From Mesorhizobium sp. B2-4-15 (GTDB lineage: Bacteria; Pseudomonadota; Alphaproteobacteria; Rhizobiales; Rhizobiaceae): a stretch of 64,000 nt of DNA. Every line of letters begins with the position of its first letter. The stretch's first letter is position 1. Below are positions 39,195 to 49,079 of this stretch, piece by piece. The notes beneath the pieces are model-generated. The model was given only the letters and a program-made list of their open reading frames with translations, was not told the DNA's origin and did no database searches. The position numbers and the translations under genes were made by a program. The stretch lies in the NCBI RefSeq assembly GCF_006658505.1, contig NZ_VFUZ01000010.1:1-64000 (forward strand). The letters run 5' to 3'.

Positions 39195-40115
39195 TCAATA
39201 GGTCTTGGCCCCGTTGACCATCAGCCGCACCGAATAGAGCGAGGTGGTGCCGGCGATGTAGAGGCAGTTCAGCTTGGCGCCGCCGAACACGCAATTGGCG
39301 GTCACTTCGGGCACCTTGACCTTGCCGATCAGCGTCCCGTCCGGATCGTAGCAATGGATGCCGTCGGCCGCACTGGTCCAGATGCGTCCGTCCGCGTCGA
39401 GCCGGAAGCCGTCAAACAGGCCAGCGGTGCAGTCGGCGAAGACCTTGCCGCCCGAAACCTTCTTGCCATGCTTGCCGACGTTGAACACGCGCATATGCGC
39501 CGGATTCTCGGCGCTATGCGTGCGGCCGGTGTCGACGACATAGAGCAGGCTCTCGTCGAGCGAGAAGGCGAGCCCATTCGGCCTGACCATGTCGGTGATG
39601 ACGGCCTCGATCTCGCCTGTCTCGGGATCGACGCGGTAGACATGGCAGGCGCCGATCTCGCTCTCGGCCTTGTCGCCCTCATAGTCGGTGTCGATGCCAT
39701 AGCTCGGATCGGTGAACCAGATCGAACCATCGGATTTCACCACCACGTCATTGGGCGAGTTCAGCCGCTTGCCCTTCCATTTGGCGGCAATCGTGGTGAC
39801 CGAGCCGTCATGCTCGGTGCGGCTGACGCGGCGGCCCGAATGCTCGCAGGTGACCAGCCGGCCCTGCCGGTCGACGCTGTTGCCGTTGGAATTGCCCGAG
39901 GGCTGGCGGAAGACGCTGACGCTGCCATCGGTCTCGTCGTAGCGCAGCATGCGGTTGTTCGGGATGTCCGACCAGACGACGTAGCGGCCGGCGGCGAACC
40001 AGGCCGGCCCTTCCGCCCAGCGGCATCCGGTGAACAGCTTCTCCACCTGCGCGCTGCCATTGAACAGGCGCGCGAAGCGCGGATCGAGAACTTCGTAATA
40101 ATCTGCGGCCGCCAT
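39195..40115 (-). CDS. SMP-30/gluconolactonase-family lactonase
   Basis: A 306-residue six-bladed beta-propeller. EGPAWFAAGRYVVWSDIPNN gives the first metal ligand (Glu), NSPNDVV the central Asn, and FSLDESLLYVVDTG the late Asp. It should hydrolyse a sugar or other lactone with a divalent metal. No signal peptide when started at ATG 40115, which has GGGAGG eight bases before; a longer frame reaches 40202 without homology. The tautomerase gene lies downstream on the same strand, fitting a small catabolic unit. Confidence 0.9.
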   Translation of the reverse strand: MAAADYYEVLDPRFARLFNGSAQVEKLFTGCRWAEGPAWFAAGRYVVWSDIPNNRMLRYDETDGSVSVFRQPSGNSNGNSVDRQGRLVTCEHSGRRVSRTEHDGSVTTIAAKWKGKRLNSPNDVVVKSDGSIWFTDPSYGIDTDYEGDKAESEIGACHVYRVDPETGEIEAVITDMVRPNGLAFSLDESLLYVVDTGRTHSAENPAHMRVFNVGKHGKKVSGGKVFADCTAGLFDGFRLDADGRIWTSAADGIHCYDPDGTLIGKVKVPEVTANCVFGGAKLNCLYIAGTTSLYSVRLMVNGAKTY

Positions 40116-40289
40116 GCATTTCCTCCCGGCATCACGTGACGCCGGGATCAAGCCAGCCCGCGATCGATCTGGCAAGCCGTGGATTTCGCATTTGTAAGAC
40201 AAAACGGATTGGGCCAGCCTTTCGCGCTGGCGGGGTCCGACGTGCGGAGGACGCTTTAGGACGCCATTAACCGGCTATGCGCTGCGCGC

Positions 40290-40329
40290 AATGGTGCATT
40301 GCAACATCTTCTTTTTGCAATGCACCATT
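40290..40329. promoter_or_regulatory. Perfect 15-bp inverted repeat before the DUF1127 gene
   Basis: AATGGTGCATTGCAA (40290-40304) and TTGCAATGCACCATT (40315-40329) pair without mismatch around a 10-base loop (CATCTTCTTT). It is 74 bp before the DUF1127 start, so it may be an operator, a 5'-UTR hairpin, or the terminator of something upstream; a T-run lies in the loop and not after the stem. Confidence 0.7.
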
Positions 40330-40403
40330 CCTATGTCATGCTCCGTACCGATCAAGGGAGGAAGAACCGGCCGCGACAAATGCGGCATAGAAGGAACCTT
40401 GCC

Positions 40404-40571
40404 ATGATCTTCAACGATCTCATGACCCGCGCTCGCACCAGCATCGCCAAGCGCAAGCAGTACAACCGCCTCGTCGCCGAAATCGACAGCTTCTCCAGCC
40501 GCGATCTGGCCGACATGCGCGCCGACCGCTCGGAAATGCTCTACCAGATCCACAAGCAGATCTACGGCTAG
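40404..40571 (+). CDS. DUF1127 small protein
   Basis: A 55-residue basic protein: an N-terminal helix (MIFNDLMTRARTSIAKRKQ) and the DUF1127 core, here YNRLVAEIDSFSSRDLADM, with the conserved Leu-Asp-Met pattern. DUF1127 proteins are abundant in alphaproteobacteria; a Rhodobacter member binds RNA and affects sRNA maturation, and Agrobacterium members affect phosphate and carbon metabolism. AAGGA lies before ATG 40404. The hairpin at 40290-40329 lies in its upstream region. Confidence 0.88.
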   Translation: MIFNDLMTRARTSIAKRKQYNRLVAEIDSFSSRDLADMRADRSEMLYQIHKQIYG

Positions 40572-40589
40572 TATTCGGTCGGCCAATCA

Positions 40590-40780
40590 CGTTCGTCATC
40601 CTTGGGCGTAGCGACGCGTAGCGGAGCGAAGACCCAAGGATCCGTGCCGTGATTTTCGAGAGTTACTGCGGTGCAGGACTTGTGCGCGTTTCGAACCGCA
40701 CTTCTAACGAATGTCACGGAATGGATTCCAGGGTCTGCGCCGCGTCGCTTCGCTCCTTGCTTCGCCCTGGAATGACGACC
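40590..40780. repeat. Dispersed GGATCC/GGAATGACGA family repeat
   Basis: Begins CGTTCGTCATCCTTGGGCG, holds AAGACCCAAGGATCCGTGCC and GTGATT, and ends TGTCACGGAATGGATTCCAG with CCCTGGAATGACGACC. Its two ends are inverted copies. It fills the gap between the DUF1127 gene and ccmG. Confidence 0.75.
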
Positions 40781-40792
40781 GAAGGGGCCGCG

Positions 40793-41371
40793 TTAACCCG
40801 GCGCCGCCAGTGCCTTTTTGATCTGCGGCAGCAGGAGATCCCTCGCCGACTCCGCCGTCAGCGGGCCGACATGCTTGTAGGCTATTCTGCCGTCCTTGCC
40901 GATGACGAAGGTTTCCGGCACGCCATAGACACCCCAGTCGATCGCCGTGCGGCCGGCTTCGTCGACACCGATGGCCTGGAACGGATTGCCGAGGTCGCCG
41001 AGGAAGCGGCGGGCGTTTTCCGGCCGGTCCTTGTAGTTCAGCGCCGCCATGGCGAAGCGCTTGTCCTGCGCCAGCGCCAGCAGCACCGGATGCTCTTCCC
41101 GGCACGGCGCGCACCATGAGGCAAACACGTTGACCAGCGTGACCTTGCCGGCGAAGGCCTTCGAATCGAGCCCCGGCAGGTTTGACCCTTCCAGCGCCGG
41201 CAGGCTGGTTTGCGGCGCCGGCAACCCGATGAGCGCCGAGGGCACTTCCGAAATATCGCGTCCCGACAGCAGCTGCGACAGGAACAGTCCCGCCAGGCCG
41301 AGGAAGACCAGCAGCGGCAGAAACACGAACAGGCCCCGACGGGGGGGCGGTGTTTCGCTTTCACTGCTCAT
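40793..41371 (-). CDS. ccmG: Cytochrome c biogenesis thiol reductase CcmG (DsbE)
   Basis: A 192-residue, membrane-anchored periplasmic thioredoxin. One N-terminal helix (about 14-32), then a TlpA-like domain with the redox motif WCAPC in FASWCAPCREEHPVL, cis-Pro region YGVPETFVI and the family GVDE acidic patch. It keeps apocytochrome CxxCH Cys reduced. Its ATG overlaps the ccmD stop (ATGA). Confidence 0.95.
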   Translation of the reverse strand: MSSESETPPPRRGLFVFLPLLVFLGLAGLFLSQLLSGRDISEVPSALIGLPAPQTSLPALEGSNLPGLDSKAFAGKVTLVNVFASWCAPCREEHPVLLALAQDKRFAMAALNYKDRPENARRFLGDLGNPFQAIGVDEAGRTAIDWGVYGVPETFVIGKDGRIAYKHVGPLTAESARDLLLPQIKKALAAPG

Positions 41372-41541
41372 GACTTCGGTGTCCCGGCCTTGTCGGAACG
41401 GCGTCGCACGCCGGCCGCTTCGAGTTCGGCAAGCTCGCGTCTGCGCGCCCGCTGGTCGAGCAGGATCCAGCCGATCAGCCCGGCCAGGACCACGGCGGTG
41501 ATGCCATAGGCAGCGGTGACATAGAGGGCATGCGCGCTCAT
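41368..41541 (-). CDS. ccmD: Heme exporter protein CcmD
   Basis: A 57-residue small membrane protein: a short periplasmic start (MSAHALYVTAAYG), one helix (ITAVVLAGLIGWILL), and a basic tail (DQRARRRELAELEAAG). This is the CcmD pattern; it helps release holo-CcmE from CcmABC. It overlaps ccmG by four bases. Upstream, an open frame of 20 codons (from ATG at 41601) ends in a TGA overlapping the ccmD ATG. This is where the end of ccmC would normally be coupled, but ccmC is absent. Confidence 0.85.
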   Translation of the reverse strand: MSAHALYVTAAYGITAVVLAGLIGWILLDQRARRRELAELEAAGVRRRSDKAGTPKS

Positions 41542-41685
41542 GCCGGCCGCTCCATCGACGTCCTTTTTTCCGGCCGGACCGTTTCACCTCGCTCGATCAT
41601 GCTTTTCCCTTAACGGCCTGCCCGTGGCTTCGCAATCGGCTGCCGCGCCGCGGTCCCAAACCTGCATGGTCGCCGCCCCGACGCA

Positions 41686-41699
41686 TTGATGTCGCGCAA
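41686..41699. promoter_or_regulatory. FNR/FixK-like anaerobox before ccmD
   Basis: TTGATGTCGCGCAA has the TTGAT half-site, a four-base gap and a CGCAA half (consensus TTGAT-N4-ATCAA; looser rhizobial forms keep TTG-N8-CAA). It is 145 bp before ccmD, in the ccmB-ccmD gap. If active it would give ccmDG an oxygen-controlled promoter. Confidence 0.4.
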
Positions 41700-41718
41700 A
41701 CCCCCTGGCCGACGTCAC

Positions 41719-42384
41719 TCAATCCGTACCATGGCGCAAGGCCAGTGCCGCCGAGACCGGCCCCAGCACGGCAAGAAACAGCGTCAGCGCGGCAAGAATG
41801 AGGAAGGGTTGCAGGAACGGGTCGGGATTGGCCGTCGCGCCGTAGCTCGCCGAAACGCCGAAGATCAGCACCGGGATGGTCAGCGGCAGCACCAGCACCG
41901 AGATCAGCAGCCCGCCGCGCGGCAGCGCCACCGCCACGGCCGCCCCCGCGGCGCCGATAAAGGTGATCGCCGGCGTGCCGACCAGCAAAGTGAGCGCCGT
42001 GGCGCCGATTGCCAGCGGCTCCATGTTCATGAACAGGCCGAGCAAGGGGGCTGCGACCACCAGCGGCAGCACGCTTCCGGCCCAGTGCGCCAGGCATTTC
42101 ACCAACACCGTCAGAGCCAGCATGTGCCGGTCGTTGCCGAGAACCAGCAGGTCGAGCGAACCGTCCTCACGGTCGGCCTGGAACAGTCGGTCGAGCCCCA
42201 GCAGGCAGGACAGCAGCGCCCCGATCCAAAGGATCGCCGGGCCGATGCGGGAAAGCAGCTTCAGGTCCGGCCCGACACCGAACGGAATGGTGGCGATGAC
42301 GGCAAGGAAGAAGATGACGCCGGTCAGCGCGCCGCCGCCGGCGCGGATCGAGAGGCGGATGTCGCGCAGGAAGAGGGCTAGCAT
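41719..42384 (-). CDS. ccmB: Heme exporter membrane protein CcmB
   Basis: A 221-residue inner-membrane protein with six hydrophobic segments and the CcmB pattern: an early LFLRDIRLSIRAGGG, then FFLAVIATIPFGVGPD, LDRLFQADREDGSLD and GGLLISVLVLPLTIPVLIFG. It works with CcmA and CcmC. It is separated from ccmA by a dispersed repeat and from ccmD by 177 bp in which no ccmC is found. Confidence 0.94.
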   Translation of the reverse strand: MLALFLRDIRLSIRAGGGALTGVIFFLAVIATIPFGVGPDLKLLSRIGPAILWIGALLSCLLGLDRLFQADREDGSLDLLVLGNDRHMLALTVLVKCLAHWAGSVLPLVVAAPLLGLFMNMEPLAIGATALTLLVGTPAITFIGAAGAAVAVALPRGGLLISVLVLPLTIPVLIFGVSASYGATANPDPFLQPFLILAALTLFLAVLGPVSAALALRHGTD

Positions 42385-42430
42385 GAGCGGAGCGCCCGTG
42401 CGGATCTACCATCCCAACGATGGCGTTCTG

Positions 42431-42591
42431 TCACACCCCCCTCTGTCCTTCCGGACATCTCCCCCGCAAGGGGGGAGATTGGCAGCTTCGATGGGAGTAT
42501 TCTTTCTGCAGCGTTAGCGATTGGCGAAAGCAGAGATGACAGCCGATCTCCCCCCTTGCGGGGGAGATGCCCGGCAGGGCAGAGGGGGGCG
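42431..42591. repeat. Dispersed repeat between ccmA and ccmB
   Basis: Outer arms CACCCCCCTCTG and CAGAGGGGGGCG; inner arms ATCTCCCCCGCAAGGGGGGAG and ATCTCCCCCCTTGCGGGGGAG; middle GTTAGCGATTGGCGAAAGC. The TTGGCGAA middle and the GCCCGGCAGGG tail relate it to the CTCCCCGTA family. It lies within an operon that is usually tightly packed. Confidence 0.8.
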
Positions 42592-42607
42592 CCGTAGAGC
42601 CCGGACA

Positions 42608-43216
42608 TCAGCCGGCCTCCCCCATCCGCAGCGCCTTTGCCCCCTCGATACCCAACGGCAGATGCGTCGCCGCCACAACAATCCCTCCGTCCCCCAGATG
42701 CCTCCGCATCAGCCCCGCGAACCGCGCTTCCGAAGCCTTGTCCAGCCCCGCCGTCGGCTCGTCCAGCAGCCACAACGGCCGATGGCTGACCAGCAGTTTC
42801 GCGATCGCCGCGCGGCGCCGCTGCCCCGTCGAGAGATAGCCGAACGGCAGATGGCCGATGCCACCCAGCCCGACCGTTTCCAGCGCCTCTTCGACGCCGA
42901 CATCTCCGCTGCCATCGAACTCCCGCCAGAAGCGCAAATTCTCGGCCACGCTGAGCGCGGTCTTCATCGCGTTCTGATGACCGAGATAATGGCAGGCCGA
43001 AGCGATGGATGGAAACGCCTCACCACCGCCCTCGAGCAACAGACCGCCCTCGGCCTTCGGCAGCAGCCCGGCGATGATCCGGAGCAGGGTTGATTTGCCG
43101 GCGCCGTTCGGCCCCGTGACGACCAGCGCCTGGCCCTGGTCGAGCGCGAAGCCAATGCCGGAAAAAACCGATTCGCCGCCGCGTTCGCCGCCCAGATTTT
43201 CGGCGATAAGCCGCAT
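42608..43216 (-). CDS. ccmA: Heme exporter ATP-binding protein CcmA
   Basis: A 202-residue ABC ATPase. Walker A GPNGAGKSTLLR (about 38-45), signature LSTGQRRRAAIAKL, Walker B LWLLDEPTAGLD and the H-loop AATH. It drives release of holo-CcmE. ATG 43216 gives the usual length; the frame extends upstream without homology. It is the first gene of the ccm cluster and is divergent from acnA, with a possible Irr box between them. Confidence 0.93.
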   Translation of the reverse strand: MRLIAENLGGERGGESVFSGIGFALDQGQALVVTGPNGAGKSTLLRIIAGLLPKAEGGLLLEGGGEAFPSIASACHYLGHQNAMKTALSVAENLRFWREFDGSGDVGVEEALETVGLGGIGHLPFGYLSTGQRRRAAIAKLLVSHRPLWLLDEPTAGLDKASEARFAGLMRRHLGDGGIVVAATHLPLGIEGAKALRMGEAG

Positions 43217-43283
43217 CCCTCGCCTGCCCTGAAAACAATGTTTCGCGACCGCTGCCGCGTCGCACAAATTTGCTCCGCAACTG

Positions 43284-43300
43284 TCTAGAACTATTCCAGA
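43284..43300. promoter_or_regulatory. Possible Irr box (ICE) between ccmA and acnA
   Basis: TCTAGAACTATTCCAGA is a 17-bp imperfect palindrome that matches the rhizobial ICE consensus TTTAGAA-N3-TTCTAAA at 11 of 14 fixed positions. It is 68 bp before the ccmA start and about 200 bp before acnA. Irr represses iron-using genes under iron limitation and acnA is a known type of Irr target. Confidence 0.45.
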
Positions 43301-43501
43301 AAATTCTCTATATGCGGTGCATCCGTGCCAGCGGTCGGCGCGGGAACAGAATTTGCGCCGAACCAGCGCACGCGCCGCCTTGAACGGCTCGGGTTGCTTG
43401 GGAACGGACAGCGGAAATGGCCGTACCCGCACCTTTGCGCGTGATTGCATGCCATCGGCGTCCGTTCCCTTTCAGGCTGAACAGACAAGGACGGATCGCA
43501 C

Positions 43502-46192
<2,691 letters not shown>

Positions 46193-46198
46193 GGCAGC

Positions 46199-46326
46199 AA
46201 GGGAATAGGGCAGTAAGGGAATAGGGCAGTAAGGGAGTAGGGAAGACAGTACCTACTGCCCTACTGCCCTACTGCCCTACTGCCCTACTGCCCTACTGCC
46301 CTACTGCCCTACTGCCCTACTGCCCT
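46199..46326. repeat. CTACTGCC tandem array with inverted partner after acnA
   Basis: On the right, nine exact head-to-tail copies of the octamer CTACTGCC (46253-46324). On the left, the 16-base unit AAGGGAATAGGGCAGT occurs twice and a half (46199-46242), which is nearly the complement. The acnA transcript would end in a long hairpin. Starts seven bases after the acnA stop. Confidence 0.9.
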
Positions 46327-46607
46327 GCAATAAAAGCCAGACTGCTCAAAGCATTAGCGGGCTCGGCCCAAGTTCCGGCCTGATTCGCCCGCAATAGAGA
46401 TCGACGCGGGCAAGAGAGTTTGGCACGTGGTGGTGATGCCACCCCCGAATCGAACCGCGTCGTGAAATGCAGTGCCGCTCCTATTGCGGCCTTATCTGCG
46501 GCTGCGATGCAAAAAATTTCACCGCAACGTGACTTCCCGTTGACTTGCGCTTCTGCCACATATTTCCGCAAATCAGAACAAAGCCGGCACCACCGGCGGG
46601 AATTGGA

Positions 46608-47393
46608 ATGGTCATGGCCTGGCGAAGATCACTGTGGCTGGCAGCCTTTGCGCTGGCCTTCTCGGCGTTTGCCGGTGCCGGCCATGCCGGCGAACCCGAG
46701 AGGGTCCAGGCCGAAAAATCCCAACCCGACAGGCCTCTCGGCGTGGTCGAACTTTTCACCAGCCAGGGCTGCAGTTCCTGTCCGCCAGCCGACGCCTTCT
46801 TCGCCGAACTTGCCAACAAGGAAGACATTGTCGCGCTCGCCTATCACGTCGACTATTGGGACTATCTCGGCTGGAAGGACACGCTGAGCCGCAAGGAAAA
46901 CACCGAGCGGCAGAATGACTATATGCGCGCCTTCGGCAGCCGGTCCGTTTATACGCCGCAGGCGGTCATCAACGGCCGCATCCATGTCAACGGCGCCAAC
47001 CGCGGCGAGGTCAATGGCGCGCTCGCCCGCATGGCCAGGGGTGGCGAAGGCATTCGGGTCCCTGTCAAGGTCAGTCGGAGCGGCGACCGTGTGATCATCG
47101 ACGCCGGCGACGCCGGCGCCGGCCCCAGCGATGCCCATATCGTCATCGTCTATTTCGAGCCGCCGCAGACGATCAAGATCGCCCAGGGCGAGAACACCGG
47201 CCGCAAGATGACCTATTGGAACGCGGTCACCGACATCCAGACGGCCGGCATGTGGCACGGCAAGGCGCAACGCTATGAATTGCCGCTGAGCGAGATTTCC
47301 AAGAGGGGCGGTTGCGCCGTGCTGCTGCAGTCCGTCGGCAAGGACGGCATGCCGGGGCCTATCCTGGGTGCCGCTTTCATTCACAGGCCCTGA
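46608..47393 (+). CDS. DUF1223 exported thioredoxin-like protein
   Basis: A 261-residue protein with an N-terminal signal peptide (cut near GHAGE, about residue 27). The mature start VVELFTSQGCSSCPPADAFFAEL carries a CxxC in a thioredoxin-like fold; YHVDYWDYLGWKDTL and VYTPQAVINGR complete the DUF1223 signature. Function unknown; a periplasmic redox role is likely from the CxxC. ATG 46608 is used; ATG 46614 two codons later is equally possible. The 46327-46607 gap before it shows nothing else. Confidence 0.85.
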   Translation: MVMAWRRSLWLAAFALAFSAFAGAGHAGEPERVQAEKSQPDRPLGVVELFTSQGCSSCPPADAFFAELANKEDIVALAYHVDYWDYLGWKDTLSRKENTERQNDYMRAFGSRSVYTPQAVINGRIHVNGANRGEVNGALARMARGGEGIRVPVKVSRSGDRVIIDAGDAGAGPSDAHIVIVYFEPPQTIKIAQGENTGRKMTYWNAVTDIQTAGMWHGKAQRYELPLSEISKRGGCAVLLQSVGKDGMPGPILGAAFIHRP

Positions 47394-47453
47394 CGGCCTT
47401 AGCGAACGGTTCATCGGTTCACGAAGACGCTGAACCTGTCGCCGTCTTCAACG

Positions 47454-47492
47454 CAATTCCGGGCGCAAACCGTTTCACACTTCCTGGAATTG
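47454..47492. repeat. Dispersed palindromic repeat, CAATTCC family copy 3 (inverted)
   Basis: CAATTCC (47454-47460) and GGAATTG (47486-47492) around CGCAAACCGTTTCACACTTC, i.e. the complement of the core in copy 1. Confidence 0.75.
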
Positions 47493-47563
47493 CTTTGCCG
47501 ATTGCAACAGGAGTCTGAGCTGTTCGGGAGAGACCGGAACCGGCACGCCAAACCACGGGCATG

Positions 47564-47597
47564 AAAAAACCGACGTCAGCTTGCTTCTGACGCCGGT
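47564..47597 (-). terminator. Orphan rho-independent terminator on the minus strand
   Basis: ACCG(A)CGTCAG (47569-47579) pairs with CTGACG(C)CGGT (47587-47597) with one mismatch and a seven-base loop; on the minus strand the stem is followed by U6. No minus-strand gene ends here: the nearest upstream minus-strand gene is at 48392 with a plus-strand gene between. A small RNA starting in 47600-47930 is possible. On the plus strand it may also end the DUF1223 transcript. Confidence 0.55.
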
Positions 47598-47938
47598 TAT
47601 TCAGGTATTTTGGGATCGTCGCACCCGATTTCTCCAAGAAAAACCGAGGTTGGTTCGATCCGACGCAGACCCGTGGGCGGGGGGCTTGGGGTTTACGAGC
47701 CGGTGCCGGACCGAACCGTCTCAGGCAACGCCGGTAAATTCGTCGGACATTGGGGCATGAGCGCGGATAAAAAAAGGCAGAAATGTGGCGAAGCATCACC
47801 AATTCCAACAGAACGCATTACAAAAGTGACTGGACGTGTCCGAAAAAGGCGCATCGCCGCTCTCCTCGCCGGCTCTTGCAATTGTAACGCGAAGGGGCCA
47901 ACTTTGGTTGGCAAAGATTCATTTTGAAGGATCGAGGC
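47598..47938. other. Intergenic region before DUF2794, no clear gene
   Basis: About 340 bp with lower GC than its surroundings near 47760-47930. A plus frame at 47610-47927 is open but its translation is basic, low in hydrophobic residues and without a ribosome site. It may hold the DUF2794 promoter and a minus-strand small RNA. Confidence 0.45.
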
Positions 47939-48325
47939 ATGACTGATGACAGCGGCGGGTCGGGGGATGGTGACGCATCCGCAATATTGATCCCGCTGCA
48001 CGAGGCGCGACGTGACCGCCTCGACCAGCCGGTGCGCTTCGACCGGCGGGAACTGGATCAGATCCTCAGGCTCTACGGGCGCATGGTCGCCGCCAATGAA
48101 TGGCGCGACTACGCCATTGATCATCTCACCGACCGAGCCGTGTTTTCCGTCTTCCGCCGCGCCAGCGAAGTGCCGCTGTTCCAGATCGTCAAGGATCCGA
48201 AGCTGGCCCGCAAGCAGGGTGCCTTCGCCGTCATCGCGGCGGGAGGGCGCATCCTCAAGCGCGGGCAGGAGCTTGGCCGCGTGCTCGGCGTCTTCGATGG
48301 CAAGCTGAAGCTGGTGCAGGCCTAG
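47939..48325 (+). CDS. DUF2794 protein
   Basis: A 128-residue soluble protein. After a disordered Gly/Ser/Asp start, the DUF2794 signature runs RFDRRELDQILRLYGRMVAA, YAIDHLTDRAVFSVFRRASE, LFQIVKDPKLARKQGAF and GRVLGVFDGKL. The family is nearly confined to alphaproteobacteria and has no known function. ATG 47939 is chosen with GAAGGA nine bases before; an earlier TTG is weaker. Confidence 0.88.
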   Translation: MTDDSGGSGDGDASAILIPLHEARRDRLDQPVRFDRRELDQILRLYGRMVAANEWRDYAIDHLTDRAVFSVFRRASEVPLFQIVKDPKLARKQGAFAVIAAGGRILKRGQELGRVLGVFDGKLKLVQA

Positions 48326-48331
48326 CTAGAG

Positions 48332-48373
48332 CAATTCCAGGAAAAGTGCGCAGCGGTTTTCCGTCCGGAATTG
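48332..48373. repeat. Dispersed palindromic repeat, CAATTCC family copy 4
   Basis: CAATTCC (48332-48338) and GGAATTG (48367-48373) with AGGAAAAGTGCGCAGCGG between. Lies in the 66-bp gap between convergent genes, as does copy 2. Confidence 0.8.
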
Positions 48374-48391
48374 CGTAAAGAAATCAATGCC

Positions 48392-48961
48392 TTATTTCTG
48401 CTGCTGAAATCTACGCTCCGGTAGGGAAGCCGGATCAGGCGGCAGTGACGCTCCACCATTCAGTGGCAACTGCATGAACACCGTGTCCAGCCAACGCCCG
48501 TGCTTGTACCCGGAGCCTTCGAGGCGGCCTGAATGGCGGAAGCCGAGCTTTTCGTGCAGCCTGACCGAGGCGCTGTCGGCATGGCCGTCGCCGATCACCG
48601 CGACGATCTGGCGGAAGCCGACCGCCTCGACCGTCGCGATCAGGCTTTGCATCAGCTTGAGACCGACCCCCTGGCCCTTGGCGTCGGGCGCGATATAGAC
48701 CGAATCCTCGACGATGAAACGATAGGCCGGGCGCGGCCGGAAGGGACCGGCATAGGCATAGCCGAGCACGATGCCAGCCTTTTCCGCCACCAGATAGGGG
48801 AAGCCGCCTGCCGCGAGCGTTTCGAATCGCGCACCCATCTCGGCGCGGCCGGGCGGCTCCAACTCGTAACTCGCCGTGCCGTTGGTTACTGCGTCGGCAT
48901 AGATTTCGGTGACGGCGTCGAGGTCGGCCGCGGTCGCCGGCCGAATCATGGTAATGCTCAT
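48392..48961 (-). CDS. GNAT acetyltransferase, phosphinothricin-acetyltransferase-like
   Basis: A 189-residue GNAT enzyme. IRPATAADLDAVTEIYADAV is the N-terminal strand-helix; the acetyl-CoA loop is KGQGVGLKLM; and the end has LHEKLGFRHSGRLEGSGYKHGRW, typical of the PAT/MnaT group that acetylates phosphinothricin or methionine sulfone. It is followed by a short Pro/Ser-rich tail. Substrate is inferred. Confidence 0.87.
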   Translation of the reverse strand: MSITMIRPATAADLDAVTEIYADAVTNGTASYELEPPGRAEMGARFETLAAGGFPYLVAEKAGIVLGYAYAGPFRPRPAYRFIVEDSVYIAPDAKGQGVGLKLMQSLIATVEAVGFRQIVAVIGDGHADSASVRLHEKLGFRHSGRLEGSGYKHGRWLDTVFMQLPLNGGASLPPDPASLPERRFQQQK

Positions 48962-49009
48962 TTTTTATGCAAGCCTTTCATCTGCCTTCAATAACAGCAA
49001 AGACCGGCA

Positions 49010-49037
49010 CAAAAGGAAAGGGCGGCCGTTGGGCCGC
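49010..49037 (-). terminator. Probable terminator of the BAX-inhibitor gene
   Basis: GCGGCC (49022-49027) and GGCCGC (49032-49037) with a four-base loop; on the minus strand CTTTCCTTTTG follows. It is 43 bp past the stop at 49080. The U-run is broken by two C, so strength is moderate. Confidence 0.5.
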
Positions 49038-49079
49038 GCTTCCGGAAGTCGATGGTCCAGTGGGACCGCGGACGAAGCC

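Noticed and set aside
41542-41718. A decayed ccmC remnant
   Set aside because: Checked in all frames for CcmC motifs such as the Trp-rich WWVWDARL type; none seen, so no remnant can be claimed.
46253-46324. CRISPR-like array
   Set aside because: The octamers are directly adjacent with no spacers, and no cas gene is near. It is a simple tandem repeat.
47610-47927. A 105-codon plus-strand frame before DUF2794
   Set aside because: No Shine-Dalgarno site, basic low-complexity translation, no match to any family; more likely non-coding.
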